From Agelaius tricolor (lineage: Eukaryota > Chordata > Aves > Passeriformes > Icteridae), in contig JALJCS010000022.1 in NCBI GenBank assembly GCA_023055355.1, positions 9,595,001-9,659,000 on the forward strand: a stretch of 64,000 nucleotides of DNA, given 5' to 3'. Numbering within the stretch: the stretch's first letter is position 1; each line of letters starts with the position of its first letter. Below are positions 37,401-49,420 of this stretch, piece by piece. A program made the translations under genes and the position numbers. Under the pieces are notes generated by a model. The model had not been told where the DNA came from, searched no databases, and saw only the letters and a program-made list of their open reading frames with translations.

Positions 37401-40357
37401 GGTTTATTGGTTTTTGGAGTTTTTTGTCTGCTATTCAATTAAAGATTTGCAAATTAAATGGTTTTTAAAGCTTGGTATAATCAAGGTAATTACTAAAGAA
37501 AAAGCAAAAATTAGCATCTTGAGGTATTTACATAGACATCAAGAACTTTTGAACCTGAGGAGAGTGAGAACAAAGAATTCAGAAATGAGGAGCTAAAACC
37601 CATCAAAGAGAGAACAAAATGCAGTTGTCCAAGAATCTCATCATTCACTGGGGGTTTTGAGATGGTTTAAAGATTTTTTAGCTGTTTTCTTATGCAGAAG
37701 AATCCTTCCAAGTCTTCCCACCAGCACTCACAAGTGTCCTTCACCCTTTCAGGTGCTCCAAGGCTGGGAAGCTCAAACCCATCAGAAAAGCAGTGGCAAG
37801 GATCAAGAACTGAAGAAAAGCAATATCTCATCTAATTCAGGCATCTTGAGAAGACTTTACCAGTGACCAGAGGTTTATCTCCATAAAATCACCTCCAGAC
37901 ATTTGTGAGCTGCTGTCACTGCTGTTATCCACCACACCCATGGTGCCCCTACCCTGTCCACAACTATATTAGGACAAAATAACCCTTTTTTCCCATTCAA
38001 GCACCTTTGAATCCCAACCTCAGGCCTCCTAACTTTGGTAAACATGTCACAACATTCTTCTCCTTTGGTGTTTTTTTTTTTCCTCTTTATCCAAAGAGGG
38101 AGTAAATCTCCCTTAATTTTCTACAGTTTGCATGAGGTTTTGAGATTTATGGTTGCTATTAAATGTAACAAAGGCAACATGGCAAAAGGTCCTGCAATCT
38201 GCATGATGGAGCTGTAACACTGAGAACACATTATTATTATTTGGCTTTTAATATTATAATTTTATTAACTTAGAGAACACGCTTTGAAATCATGCCAGGA
38301 ATTCACATTAAATCCCTAAAATGAATAAAATGAGTGAGACAGAGATGTAGCTCTTAAGCAGCTCTGTTGTAACCTCAAGATGAAAGCACTGAAACCTTGG
38401 ACCCTTTTGAGACTTCTTGCCTCCAGCCTGTGTGTGAGGGATTATGAGGAAGAAAGCTTTTCTTATTCCCACTGCTCTAGAAGCTGTTGGGAAGGGAGGA
38501 TAACTTGTGATGTGGTTCAGCACAAACGAGATGACTGCAGGTCATTTTTAGGTCGTGGACTGGCTGAGGTAGTCTCATGTTCATTAGAGGGATAACTCAG
38601 AGATGTAGATAACATGAGAACAGAGTGAAGCTTATCCCTGGAATTTATTAGGGACATTTGCAAAAAAGCAATGCCAAGGGAAGCTACCAGACCCAGCAGC
38701 TTCAGAGACTCAGATGCCCTGTTAGAAATACAAAACCCGGGTTTTTTGGTGATTGAGTGCATTTCCACTTGAGGTAAAATAAAAGTGCCACAGTGTAGGT
38801 GTGAAGGATTCAGAAATTGCACTAGAATATCCTGTATCAACACCTTCCAGACATTTTTTATTTGTCAGGAAGGCAGGGATTGGACATCTGCTGGATTGAG
38901 GCCATTCTGCTGCAAGGGAGATGAACTGAGCAAGTTTCACAGATCTTCCTCTTGCTGTGGCTGCTCTAACAGAGCCTCGTGCTCAGTGCTGCCAAATGAT
39001 GTGTTACAGTGCTGCTGTCAGTGCTGGGTGGCACAGACCTGAGGCTGCCCTGCCACCTTCTCTGCAGGGAAACTTGCTCCCCAGTGGCTCAGGCTGGGAA
39101 CTTGGCCAGGTCACACTGAAGGTCCCTGTAAATCCCTTCCCATGGAACCCAGCTTGCTCTAAAAACCAGGCTGGTTTCCCCCGGGTGCTGATGGAGTCAA
39201 GACACACCAGGATGGTGTCAGTCTACTGATCTCAGCAGCCACAAGAGTCCTCCTCAAGAAGAGCTCAGATTTGCTGCAAACTGAATTAGATGGCAAATTC
39301 CAAATCAGTCAAATCAGCAAATGAGAGGCCAAATGAATTTCTTAGCCTGGAATGTGCACACCAACATGCAGGTCCTGGCATTTCCACAGTGTTCAGTACT
39401 CCAGTTCCACAAAACCTGAAACCATCCAGGTTTGCACTGCTCTTTTCAGTTATTTCACTTCATATTCATTTAGAGTGTACCACAGACACTGTGACATCTG
39501 TCACCAAAGCAGAACAGCCAAACACAGCATTTACTCCTATTAGATATTTCCAACATGTACAGAGCTGTGTGAACAAGAGTGCTAATTTGTGATGTAAACT
39601 GAAGTGAACGTTAACATATGTGGAAAACCCCAAATCCTTAACAGCATCTGTGAATGGATCAAAACAGAAAAGGAAAAAAAGGAAAAAAAAATATATTCTG
39701 CCTGCTTCTCCTGAGAAGTGGCTGACATAGAATTAGTGACCCTCAGTGCTGGGACATCACTTGTCTCACAGGGGACACAAGGAAGAGCCCAGCCATGAAT
39801 AATGAGAGTGTGTGTGATCTCCCAGCAGTGTCTCCTGGGAAACATTTACAGAAAATGAAAATATTTATTAAATATTTACAGATTAAAAATAGATGAACTG
39901 ATAAAAACACCAATTATTTCCCTCCCAGACTGGTGTAGGGGTTTCCCCCTGTTTTGCACACACACAGTGGGTCAGTGTCTGAGCAGACAGTACCAGTGTG
40001 ATTACTGTTACATGTATTTTCCAAACACTCACCAGTAATAAGTCCTAAACTTCTGGTCATACTTTCCAGGAAAATTAGGTCCTAAATATTGGATCATACT
40101 TTCTAAGAAAACCAGGGACAGAATGGGAGGTTGTCAGTGGCTACACTGGCTTCAGTGTTTTCTTCCAGCAGTTTGAAACTCTTCCTTTGAACTCCACCAA
40201 AATGAAAAAGCACAGCTGACTCTTTCATGGGAGTTACTTTTGGGGTCGGTCTACAATATTATTTCTAAAGTAACGTTATAGAAAGACAAACTTTTAATAA
40301 TTGTTTATAAAAGTGAATTCTGTAAATATAAAAGCCAGGAGAAAATCTGTGAATACC
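34454..40357. other. Long non-coding stretch, no gene seen
   Basis: Nearly 6 kb of mostly AT-rich unique sequence contains no recognisable exon, RNA gene or transposon. A small palindromic AT motif (AATATTAATATT) lies near 34975-34986. A runs lie near 35920-35930 and 39670-39691. A slightly GC-richer portion at about 38930-39200 carries short frames on both strands with no recognisable product. Confidence 0.6.
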
Positions 40358-40359
40358 CA

Positions 40360-40438
40360 GATCTGGCACTGTGGGGTTAAAGGTTGGTCTTGATGATCTT
40401 ACAGCTCTTTTCCAACCTTAATGATCCCATAATTCTGA
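40360..40438 (+). mobile_element. Short CR1 LINE 3' tail
   Basis: GGGTTAAAGGTTGGTCTTGA, TGATCTTACAGCTCTTTTCC, AACCTTAATGATCCCATAAT and TCTGA match the last about 70 bases of avian CR1, including the tail. It is strongly 5'-truncated. Confidence 0.7.
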
Positions 40439-41340
40439 CACCAATTTTAACCACTGTCAGTGTGCCATTCATTTGGAGTGTAAATAAAACCCACATCCTA
40501 CAGACCCTATTTGTACTCTATCCTTTTACAGCAGACTTTTAATTTGTGTGTGATCATTAATTTTTAAGTGTTCTCTAATGAAATACATCCTTGTGCAAAG
40601 TTAATAAATGGATTAATAGCTGGGATAATGAGAATTCTGGCAAGACAAGAAAATACCGGGAGGGGGAAAGAAGAAGGGGGAACCTGACAAGTTAATGATC
40701 CATTAAAGTAAATCCTGGGTCAGTTTGGATCCTGCATGGTTCATTACTGTATAATAAATTAAATTAATAGCCATGAAAACCTAGGCTGAGGCAAGAGTGG
40801 TTTTGGTTAAACTCTGGGTAGACATTTGAGCCGTTTCTTACAGGTTTTCAGTTGTCTCTTATTAAAAGGAAACTTTCTAGTATGAAAAGAATTTAAGTAC
40901 ACTAATGAAAGCCAACCAGCAGCTGCTAAAACAGTGGCTGGCTGGGAGTGTCACACCAGCAGCCACCTTTACATGTTCAAGGTAAAATAAATCCACCCAA
41001 AATAAAGAAATTAACAAATGGGAATTAGAAGTCCCATTATGCCACTGATTGTATTTAAAACAATAGCATAATATGGCTTGATACACAAAATATAATTATT
41101 TATTGGGAAAATTAGTGCTGGTGTTTGGGATAGAGAGGAAAGGTCCTCACTGATGTCCTCACTGGTGAAGGGCACAAATGAGGTGCACACTAAACCCTGA
41201 ATCAAATTCATGCACATCTAACCTGACAGGAGCAGAGATACAATTGTATTGAGATCTCTTGTCCTTGCATGCATCTTGACATTCTCCTCCTTTCTGCAAA
41301 ACCCCAAGTTCTGGAAATGGTTTCTGGGTTCAGAACTCAG
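40439..41340. other. Non-coding stretch, no gene seen
   Basis: This is AT-rich unique DNA with a purine-rich G-run cluster at about 40658-40680 (GGG, GGGGG, GGGGG). No gene is recognisable. Confidence 0.6.
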
Positions 41341-41391
41341 ATTCACAGAGTGAACTAGGTTGGAAAGGACCTTTGAGGTCATCAGGACTCT
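41341..41391 (-). mobile_element. Short CR1 LINE 3' tail, antisense
   Basis: ATTCACAGAGTGAACTAGGT followed by TGGAAAGGACCTTTGAGGTC and ATCAGG is the reverse complement of the avian CR1 3' end (GACCTCAAAGGTCCTTTCCA). Only about 50 bases remain. Confidence 0.7.
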
Positions 41392-42878
41392 GACAGGTCC
41401 TGAGATGTCATCAGCAAACATTCACTACACGTATACTGCTAACACAGAAAAGTTTAATCAAAACTAGTTAATCAACACAAAAATATTTTTTTTTTACAGC
41501 CTTAGATTGTTCTCATGGACATTTAGTTAACATTATTAAAGCTTTACTTGGTTAAACTCATTTTCTTCCCACGACCACATTAAATTATTGATGTATTTCC
41601 AAATCAGGGTGCTTTCCCTCTGCAGCAGATTAAAGCCTTACCCCGAAAGAGTCTGCAAAAATGCTCTGGAAAGAGATAACCAGAGTGACCTTGAAAATGT
41701 AGAGCATATAGAAATTTAACATAATGGATCTGTTACCCAGACACAGAGCATGGGTGGAAGCCAGCAAAGGGTACAGTAATGAGGACCTATTTTTAAACAT
41801 CCAACTTTTCATTTAGGAGATGCTGCTTGGCATGAACCTAAAAAGGTTCAGTTTGAAGAGGGACCAGATGGATTCCAGATCTATTATCCCAAAATGGACT
41901 GGGAATGGCAGGAATGGATGGGATAAGGTTTCAAGGACTTTGTCCTCAGGGAGTTTGAGGTTGCCACAGCCAAGGGACCCTGGGCTGGAGATTGGTACCA
42001 AAAACGAGACTGCAGGAGGGGAGGGCTGCAAGTGGAGCTCAGTAAGACAACAGAGAAAACAGCCTGGGTCAAAGAGAGGGGGGGAAAAAATCATGGTGAG
42101 GCCTTCCAGCCATGTAAAAGCCCAGGAAATGATCGAGGGGCTGGTGGAGCTGGGGACAGAAGGGGCCTGCAGGCCATCCAGGGTGCTCAGGGTGATTTCC
42201 CCTCCTGGCCCACCTGTGTGTGGCTGTGGGGGCCACCAAGAGTGGCTGAAAGGCTCCTCCAGCCCTCAGCAAGGGAGGTTTGGCTCAGGGCCACGTGGCT
42301 GGGTTTGTAGGGAAGCAAAACACACCCTCCCATGGAAGGAAATTCAGATCCAAGCCCCAAAATGCAGGGCCTGAGTGCAGGAGAACCCTGCTCCCAGCTA
42401 ATTTTAAAGCAGTAATTATTTTAAAACACTAACATGAATTAAGTTCTAATTTTTACAGCTTTTGGGGGGAAAAATTATTTATTACTTATAGGGTCAATTA
42501 TGAGTCACATCTACTGGTTGACTGAGGATCAGAGTGAAAATTCCCTCTCAACGCCACAAATTTTATGTCTCTCCTGCAGTGGACTGGAGGTGGCAGAGAT
42601 CTGAGTAGAAAAAGTCTGATTCTACCTCACAGTGAACCAGGAGACACTTTCAGGCTGCTGCAGGGTTCTGCAGTTACAGGACCCAGCCCAAGATGAAATG
42701 GGATGGGGCTTTCTAGACTGGAACATTCTTGGGATTTTGTTCAGCCCTTGATGCTGAGACCACAATCTCAAGTAATTCAACCAAAATACAATTCCAAGGA
42801 TAACAAAGTGCTTAATTTTTAGTCTTCAAATAAAATTTGTCAGATTGATAAAATACATTCCAATCCAAAAAAATCAAT
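41392..42878. other. Non-coding stretch with an unexplained open frame
   Basis: From 41820 to 42374 one plus-strand frame is open for 185 codons beginning at ATG. It overlaps other open frames on the minus strand. The product is Gly/Arg/Ser-rich with no domain that I recognise. A lack of AT-rich stops in this GC-richer piece is the likeliest cause. Flanking sequence is AT-rich and featureless. Confidence 0.5.
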
Positions 42879-42880
42879 TC

Positions 42881-42940
42881 AAGGTCAAAATGATGTGAAA
42901 TTCCTAATTTAAGGTCAAAATGATGTGAAATTCTGGTATT
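42881..42940 (+). repeat. 30-bp tandem duplication
   Basis: AAGGTCAAAATGATGTGAAA plus TTC occurs at 42881-42903 and again at 42911-42933 without any mismatch. The period is 30 bp. The identity indicates a young duplication. Confidence 0.85.
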
Positions 42941-43175
42941 CAATAATTAGCATACATAATCAGCATGTTTAACAGCAGTAGGAATGATAATAAGTTTTAC
43001 ATTTTGATGAATGAACAAAATTATTACCAGTGACATGTAGCATTCAAAATTTGGTATGTTGCCTCATGCTGTTTCTCCTCATAAAGAAATTACAAAAAGC
43101 TGGTTTTAGCTTAATTATGAAAATAAAATATTGTTTTTATAGAGATATATGTATATAATAACTATTCAAGCATTG

Positions 43176-43205
43176 CCTATGAAAAATAAATAAATAAATA
43201 AATAA
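43176..43205 (+). repeat. (AAAT)n microsatellite
   Basis: A short run of AAAT units sits between AT-rich unique DNA and the duplication that follows. Confidence 0.85.
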
Positions 43206-43209
43206 TTAG

Positions 43210-43342
43210 AAAGGTACATTTTAACACATATATAAATATTTAAATATGATAGGTTTAATATTAAAAATAAATAAATCATTAATTTTAAAGGTACGTTTTA
43301 ATATATATATAAATACTTAAATATAATGATAGGTTTAATATC
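43210..43342 (+). repeat. AT-rich tandem duplication, period about 77 bp
   Basis: The block AAAGGTACATTTTAACACAT with ATATAAATATTTAAATATGA and TAGGTTTAATAT (43210-43261) recurs with few changes at 43287-43342. A second AAAT-rich stretch separates the copies. It looks like a slippage-type duplication of an AT-rich segment. Confidence 0.75.
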
Positions 43343-45280
43343 ACTTTCATTACTTCCCACTAACTTCTCCTCAACATGACCAGTGTAAAATTATTCTAAT
43401 TTTAGAATTTTAGACTTTTTTACTGTCCTGCTCTTAAGAAAATCCAAGCCCCTTCCCATACCAGAGTATTTCTAGAAAAGATGCTACAGCAATAGGAACA
43501 ATGACAGAATTTATATTAACATTTCCACATGTGCAAGAATTCACCTGGGGGTTTCATACACATGAAGGAGGTTGATAAAGGAGAATTTGTGAAAAAAATA
43601 CACTTTTTTTTAACGAAGTGTGTGCTGAAATTGCACAATAGTTGCATTGATATGAGCCTGGTTTTGCATACAGGGTTTGCACTGCTGAAGTGTTGGAAAT
43701 GTCTCCAGAGGTTAAGGCCATTATGTAGTCAGGCTGGGCTGCCAAAACTCTGTTTCACAATGACTTACCAAATTCTGGGGGCCTAAGAGACAAAATCCAA
43801 AGCAAATTCAAATTTTCTCTGGACTGAAACTTGCTATAAACAAAGTGGGGTAACAAGTATTGGCAGGAACCACCAGGCAATGCAAAGCTTAAACTAATCA
43901 GGAGATTATAGTGTGATAAAATGCTTGATCGTATCTCCTAAATCTTGTCCAGAGGCTGTTTCCAGGACAAAATCTGCAACATCTCCTCAGGTTTTTTGTA
44001 CAATTGTCCTTAATGTGCAGCATGGTCCATTCCCACTGTGTCACAAAAATTTGGTTGACTCTGTGGTCCTTTGTCAAAGGGAAATCTCATTCCTTTCCTC
44101 CTGCTGCAGAAAGTGTTTAAGCACAGGGAGAATGAGCAGGGCTGCAGTAATTTTCCATTAATTCTGATACTGGAAGTTTTGTGCCCTGCTGAAACCCTGG
44201 GCAGCCTCACCCATCTCACAGCACCCAAATCCTGCAGGAAGGGGTGGAAGCACACAGAAAATCCTTCCCCCATAAAACACTCAGCTGCTGTACCCTGGGA
44301 GCAGGCAACTCACCTTGGCCCCCAAGATCCACCCTTTATATCCCCTGAGCTCAATGAAATGAGAAGGCTCATTGTGTAAAATAGTGTTAAACACAATTTC
44401 TTTCCAACTACAGTTACAAGAAAGATGAAAAGAAGGACTGCCAGCTCTCAGATAATTACCCAGTTATGAGCCTTCTGCCTCTTTTTAAACAGGAATTTAG
44501 CCATTATCAAAGGTCAGCTTTCAGGTTTTCCACAGAGAAGTTTGTAAAATGCCTATAAAGCCAAATTCCAGCTTGTGCTAAGTCTGTGTTTGGCAAATTT
44601 TATAAGAACCATTTTGAACAGTCCTGTACTGCTGGGTCCCAGATGATTTTCTTCTGGGACTAATGCAAAAAAAAAAAAATTATTGGCTCTTAAAAATCCT
44701 TTTAGGACAGGTCATTCTTGCTGGTATTTAGGCCTTTTATTGAGAGAAGATTAATATAAATAATTTATTAAATGTGGATTATGACTTTTTTCATCGTATC
44801 ACCATTCTTTTATTAGAAAAGCCCCACAATAACCTATAGGGAGGGGTGAAAGTGCATTGCTGTATGACATGGTGAGGAATGCCTCCAAACAAAAGATTAT
44901 TACACCACCAGAAACATCAGCAGAGTGGAACTGAGAGGCCAAAAGACACAGAATGAGCATTTATTTTAATGATATTTGGGTGTCTAAGCTCCCAAGCTAG
45001 CTTTAAAAACCTGAGGCCAGAGAGATCAGACAAGTAAAAGGCTTGTAACAAGGAGAGGTTGGGCAGCCTGCTCTGATCTGAGCTTCTCTGAAGTCTGCTG
45101 CTCAAATTCAGTTCCAATGTTTTGTTTTGGTCCATTTATGTTTGGTTTTTTTTTGCATTGAGTTACCCTTACAGTGAATATATTGCAAATTGCACATGTT
45201 TTGCAGCTCTCTGGTACACACAAGTCCTGTGTGTGTTGTTGTGTTGCTGTGGGTGTTGCTATGATGCAACAACAATTTTT
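43343..45280. other. Non-coding stretch, no gene seen
   Basis: This is AT-rich unique DNA with an A run at about 44667-44679. Open frames are short and unrelated to known proteins. No transposon is recognisable. Confidence 0.6.
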
Positions 45281-45283
45281 AAA

Positions 45284-45300
45284 TTTTTTTTTTTTTTTTT
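45284..45300 (+). repeat. T17 homopolymer
   Basis: Seventeen T's are followed by GAGACGTCC. Read on the minus strand it is an A tract at the end of the sequence to its right. No AATAAA lies close by on the minus strand, so a processed retrocopy is not supported. Confidence 0.9.
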
Positions 45301-46856
45301 GAGACGTCCACTCGGTGAAATCCAACCCAAACTGAAATGACTCTGAAATATGGCAATGCAGACAGCATCCAGAGGGATAAATAATAGCTGGTCCCTAGGA
45401 GCTGGATAACCCTGTCGCTGTTGGAACAGCAGTGTAAACATCCTAAACTGGGAATTAATGACAGGGTATGGATCCAGAGCAGTGCATGTGACAGCAATCA
45501 GGAGTAACAGGGCCCACAGGAGCACTGAAAATGAAGTAAGAACAGGGCAGTGGGCAGAACAAAGTGCTGGGAGAGCACCCAGCTGCAGTGCCAAAGCCTT
45601 GGAAGCACAGCAGACACCAGCAGGGTTGTGTGGGGAGGAGAAACAGGAAAATCCATGGCATAGCCTGTGGATACACAGTGTGCTGAGAAAGCATTTCAAA
45701 CATACTTTCCATGCAAGGAGTACTTATTGAAAATATTCTGCACACTTGCAGATGTGGGGTGAGCAGGTCCCCAGCACCTCTGACCATGGAGTGCCCACAA
45801 ACACAGAGAGGCTTTGGAGACCCTGGAGCTGTTCTGCTGACTGTGCCCTTCCTGAGCACCTCATTGTAAAAACCCAGCCTGTAATGATCCCCCCTTTCCT
45901 CCAAGCAGTGTGAATTCTGGCTGTGTGCTTGAGAAGTGATATTATTTCTCATTTTTATATAGCATTTTACATGTTCCAGGCATTGAGAAGACATTGGTTT
46001 AGCTTGAAAGGGCTGCAGTGAAGTGGGTGGGTAATTCTAATTCTTTGCACAAGGCTGGAAAACTGAAGAGAATTGTCCCCAGAGAGCATCCAAGCCAGAG
46101 TGAGGACTCAGGGCTGCAGGTAACATCCTTTGTTCATCCAGGAAAACCAGCTCTTGGATTGGGCAGGAGACAGGGAAGGAGAGGAAGGCAGAAGGGCTGA
46201 AATATTTTTCTAGATCCAGCAATTTAAGGATAATTCTTCAGAATTCTGATTTCTTTTTTCCTCTCATTATGACTCACACAAAGTAAATTACATGGTGAAT
46301 TCTGCTACTATGCAGTTATGGGACTGTTTAGTGTGCCTGGTTAAAGAAAATAAATCATAAATGTGTTTTGAACCTGGAAAACCCTGTAAGCTATTGAGTT
46401 CACAAAGCTACCCCTTTATGTAAGTGGGGTCTGCCCACAAATTGATGAATGTATTGCCAGATTGAACAGGAAAAAAATCTTTAGTGTGGCAAGAGCTATG
46501 AAGGTTCATATGATTTGAATTAAATTCAGATAATAACAATTTTTGGCTTGATGGTGTTTGGAAAGAGAGTTTGAAACTCTCCTCAGAGACTTTTCTTAGT
46601 TTAACTTTAAATAAGAGCTATGACTGAGTCCTTTCAGAGGAAGAAAAAGAGTTTAAATCCTTTGCTAGAGCCTCTTGCCCCTTTCAAAGTCTATTTCCTT
46701 TTAAAATTATATTTAGAGTTAACAGGAGCAGTGAGAGCCAGCAAGATACACATCTGCACAGAAATGTTCATCTCTCTGTGTTTCACACTCTATAAATACA
46801 CACATTATAAGTAAAGATTTGGTTCTCAGTGTGTCTGTGGACAAGGAACTTCATGT
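45301..46856. other. Non-coding stretch, no gene seen
   Basis: Minus-strand frames of 146 and 179 codons overlap at 45259-45994. The first includes the poly-T tract as a lysine run. I recognise no domain and treat both as chance. Confidence 0.55.
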
Positions 46857-46910
46857 TCACAGAATCACAGAATATTCTGAGCTGGAAGGGACCCTCCAGG
46901 ATCCCCTCTG
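46857..46910 (-). mobile_element. Short CR1 LINE 3' tail, antisense
   Basis: TCACAGAATCACAGAATATT, CTGAGCTGGAAGGGACCCTC and CAGGATC are the reverse complement of the CR1 3' end in the form common in songbirds. Only about 50 bases can be recognised. Confidence 0.7.
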
Positions 46911-49041
46911 GAGTGAATGATCCATAAATTCTCTTATTTACAGAGCCACTTGATGAGGCAAGTTCCTGAGCACAGGTACAGGCACTGCACTACAGCAATT
47001 GGACATTTGCTCTTGCCCAGGCAATAAAAATCTTTAGAAATCCATAGCAAACACTAAAATCAGATTTGGAACAGGATCACTTCTCAGTCAGTTCACGTGA
47101 ACACATTTCATTGCAGTGGTAACAACACAAATATTTTTCCATAATTAAGGCCTGGCAGCTGAGAAAAGCACAGTGGGAAGGAAGAGCCAAACCAATGCGA
47201 TGCCATAAACACACTCCCACCACTCCAGCATCACTTAGAACAGCCCCCAGAAATTGTCATTTATGTTGGCAAGGACAAAATTCAGCAAGACCAGAGATCA
47301 GAGATGTGCCATGAGCTCGATCACCCCTCCCATCACACATATTCCCTCTTTTCTCCATGCTCAAATCCAGGGATTTCCAGGTAAGGAAAACCTTCCTCCC
47401 TCCAGTTTGACAGCCTCAAAGCTGTTTTGTGGTAGAAGCAAGCAATTAAAATGTACCACTGGCACCAAAGTGCTCTCAGATCACAATGCCCATTGTAGCT
47501 ACAAAGGGTTTAGTAACAGTGAGGAAAACAAATAACTCACAATGCAGGACATTGTTTGCCCACAATCACATGGTTTTCCTGGTTTATATGCATGGAAATG
47601 CATAGTTTCCCTTGCTATGCTGCACCAGGCATTGCCAAAAATAATTTACAAGGAAGTAAATTCAAACAAGCCATGAATAAGAGAATAATTCCTTTCAAAA
47701 CAAAGGCAATTGTGTTACAATTTATAAATGTGGGGTGGGGGGGGGGAATATTTTCTTATGCCATTGTTAAACAAACAACTTCCCCTGCTGGCATTTTAAA
47801 TTGCTCAGTTAAAAACCCAGAACCATCCCCACAAATTTGTGCATCTTTTTCCTCCATAACCCTTCCTCAAGGCCCAAATGGTGCAGATGTGTTTCAGCAG
47901 CTGTCCTTGCCTCCTCTGCAGTGCAAGGGTGATTGATGAGGATGTGTATGAGTGCCCTATCACCAACTCAATAAAGATTGCCTTCCAGGTCACTGAAATG
48001 TGCTTAAAAACCCTGTTCTGCCCTGAATTCCTGGCTGCAGCACCACTCAGCAGTGGGTTTCCTTTCCAGGAGATGTTTTCTGATGTGTTACCAAATATTT
48101 TGTGACATTACTGATCAGATTACCTGCTAGAAAGAAACTGTTCCATACTGGCCTTGTCAGGAGGCAGAATCTGCTCCCTTTATCCAATCAGTTTGCTTCT
48201 CATATTGTTTCCTAAAATACCATTCTATTGGTGATCCATCTTGAACTGTTCAGCCAAAGCTTGGGGGAAGGAAAGGAGAAACGAGGGACATGTGCAAGCA
48301 AAATGTGTTTGAGTGATGCTGAAACCAAACTCAGGTGGATATGGGACTAATTCTTCCTCCACATGCAGTCAGGCTTTAGTCAGAATGACCAGAAACCAGC
48401 ACAAGGGAAGTGGCAACAGGGCATCCTGATGGCTTCCCAAAATACCTGAAGGTGCCTTGTTTCTCCTAAAAATAAAACCTTTGTCCCAGGTATTACACAC
48501 TGGGGCCTGATTCAATTACAAGTCCCTTTACAAGGCAGACTCTTTGTGCTTTATCTATTGCTCTGCAGAGCTTGTGACAAAAGTGGTGTGTAAGCAACCC
48601 TGCTGCCACTCTGATAAGGTCACTCACACCCCTAATATTGCCTTTTTTCTTCTGATTTTCTTCTGACTGCAATTAAATGCCTTCTTTGTGTAAATAAGCT
48701 TATATTTGTGAGCCTTATTAGAGCAAGGAGATTAACTTTATTCCCACTAAGGTTTAAACATGTGTGATGCTCAACAGGAATAAATTCAATAGATTCACCT
48801 GCTTCAGTCTGTTCTGCTGAAGTGCAGCTTCCAAAGGACTCAAGGGAGAAATAGCACTTTTTTTTTTTTTGCCTCAGTGGTCATTCTTTTGTTATTGTCC
48901 AGAAAATATTTTTCTTGGGAAATATCTCAGATACACATTACCAGACCCTGACTGAGTCTATTCTATTGTCCCAGAAGAAATGAAAATACAATGCATTCTT
49001 AGATAATGACATTCAAGTTGAAGAGAAGGTAGCTTAAGGAG
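46911..49041. other. Non-coding stretch, no gene seen
   Basis: This is AT-rich unique DNA with a T run at about 48859-48870 and the G run listed separately. No exon or transposon is recognisable. Confidence 0.6.
47732..47746 (+). repeat. Guanine run G4-T-G10
   Basis: GGGG, a single T and ten G's form a very G-rich island inside AT-rich DNA. It could fold as a quadruplex. It is also a likely spot for length errors. Confidence 0.8.
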
Positions 49042-49153
49042 TACTTACACAAAAAACCCCAAAAAAACCAAACAAAACCAAACAAAAAACCAACCAACCA
49101 ACCAAACACACAAAAAAACCCCCATAAAAACTAATTTATGCAAAAAAAAAAAA
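49042..49153 (+). repeat. A/C-only low-complexity tract
   Basis: From 49042 to 49139 the plus strand has no G at all in 98 bases, and almost no T. It consists of CAAA, CCAA (four units near 49090-49105) and A-run blocks and ends in an A12 run at 49142-49153. The strong strand asymmetry is seen directly. The origin is unknown, possibly a decayed simple repeat. Confidence 0.85.
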
Positions 49154-49154
49154 G

Positions 49155-49200
49155 AATATTTTCTGAAATTTATCCCAAATATTTTCTGAAATTTATCCCA
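49155..49200 (+). repeat. Perfect 23-bp tandem duplication
   Basis: AATATTTTCTGAAATTTATC plus CCA occurs at 49155-49177 and 49178-49200 with no difference, pointing to a recent duplication. Confidence 0.92.
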
Positions 49201-49388
49201 ATCTGTGAATGAGATTCTGCATTTTCCATCCTCTTTGCTAAGAAAGCTGTGCAAGGTGTCTGGAGCCTGCACTGAGAAACTCTTAAAGCATTTCCAATGG
49301 GAAAAAAACTTCTGGTTTGGTAACCCAGGACAGCATGACAAGACATCAGATCAAGCAAAAGACAAAAAAGGGATATAAAGTGTTCATA

Positions 49389-49420
49389 AGAGAATCACAG
49401 AATATTCTCAGTTGGACAGA
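49389..49420 (-). mobile_element. Minimal CR1 LINE tail, antisense
   Basis: AGAGAATCACAGAATATTCT followed by CAGTTGGA shares its start with the tail at 46857, the reverse complement of a songbird CR1 3' end. Only about 30 bases remain, so this is a weaker call. Confidence 0.5.

Noticed and set aside
45284..45320. T-run followed by GAGACG, resembling the end of a primate Alu in antisense
   Set aside because: The resemblance stops after about six bases and the rest of the window is avian. No Alu sequence follows.
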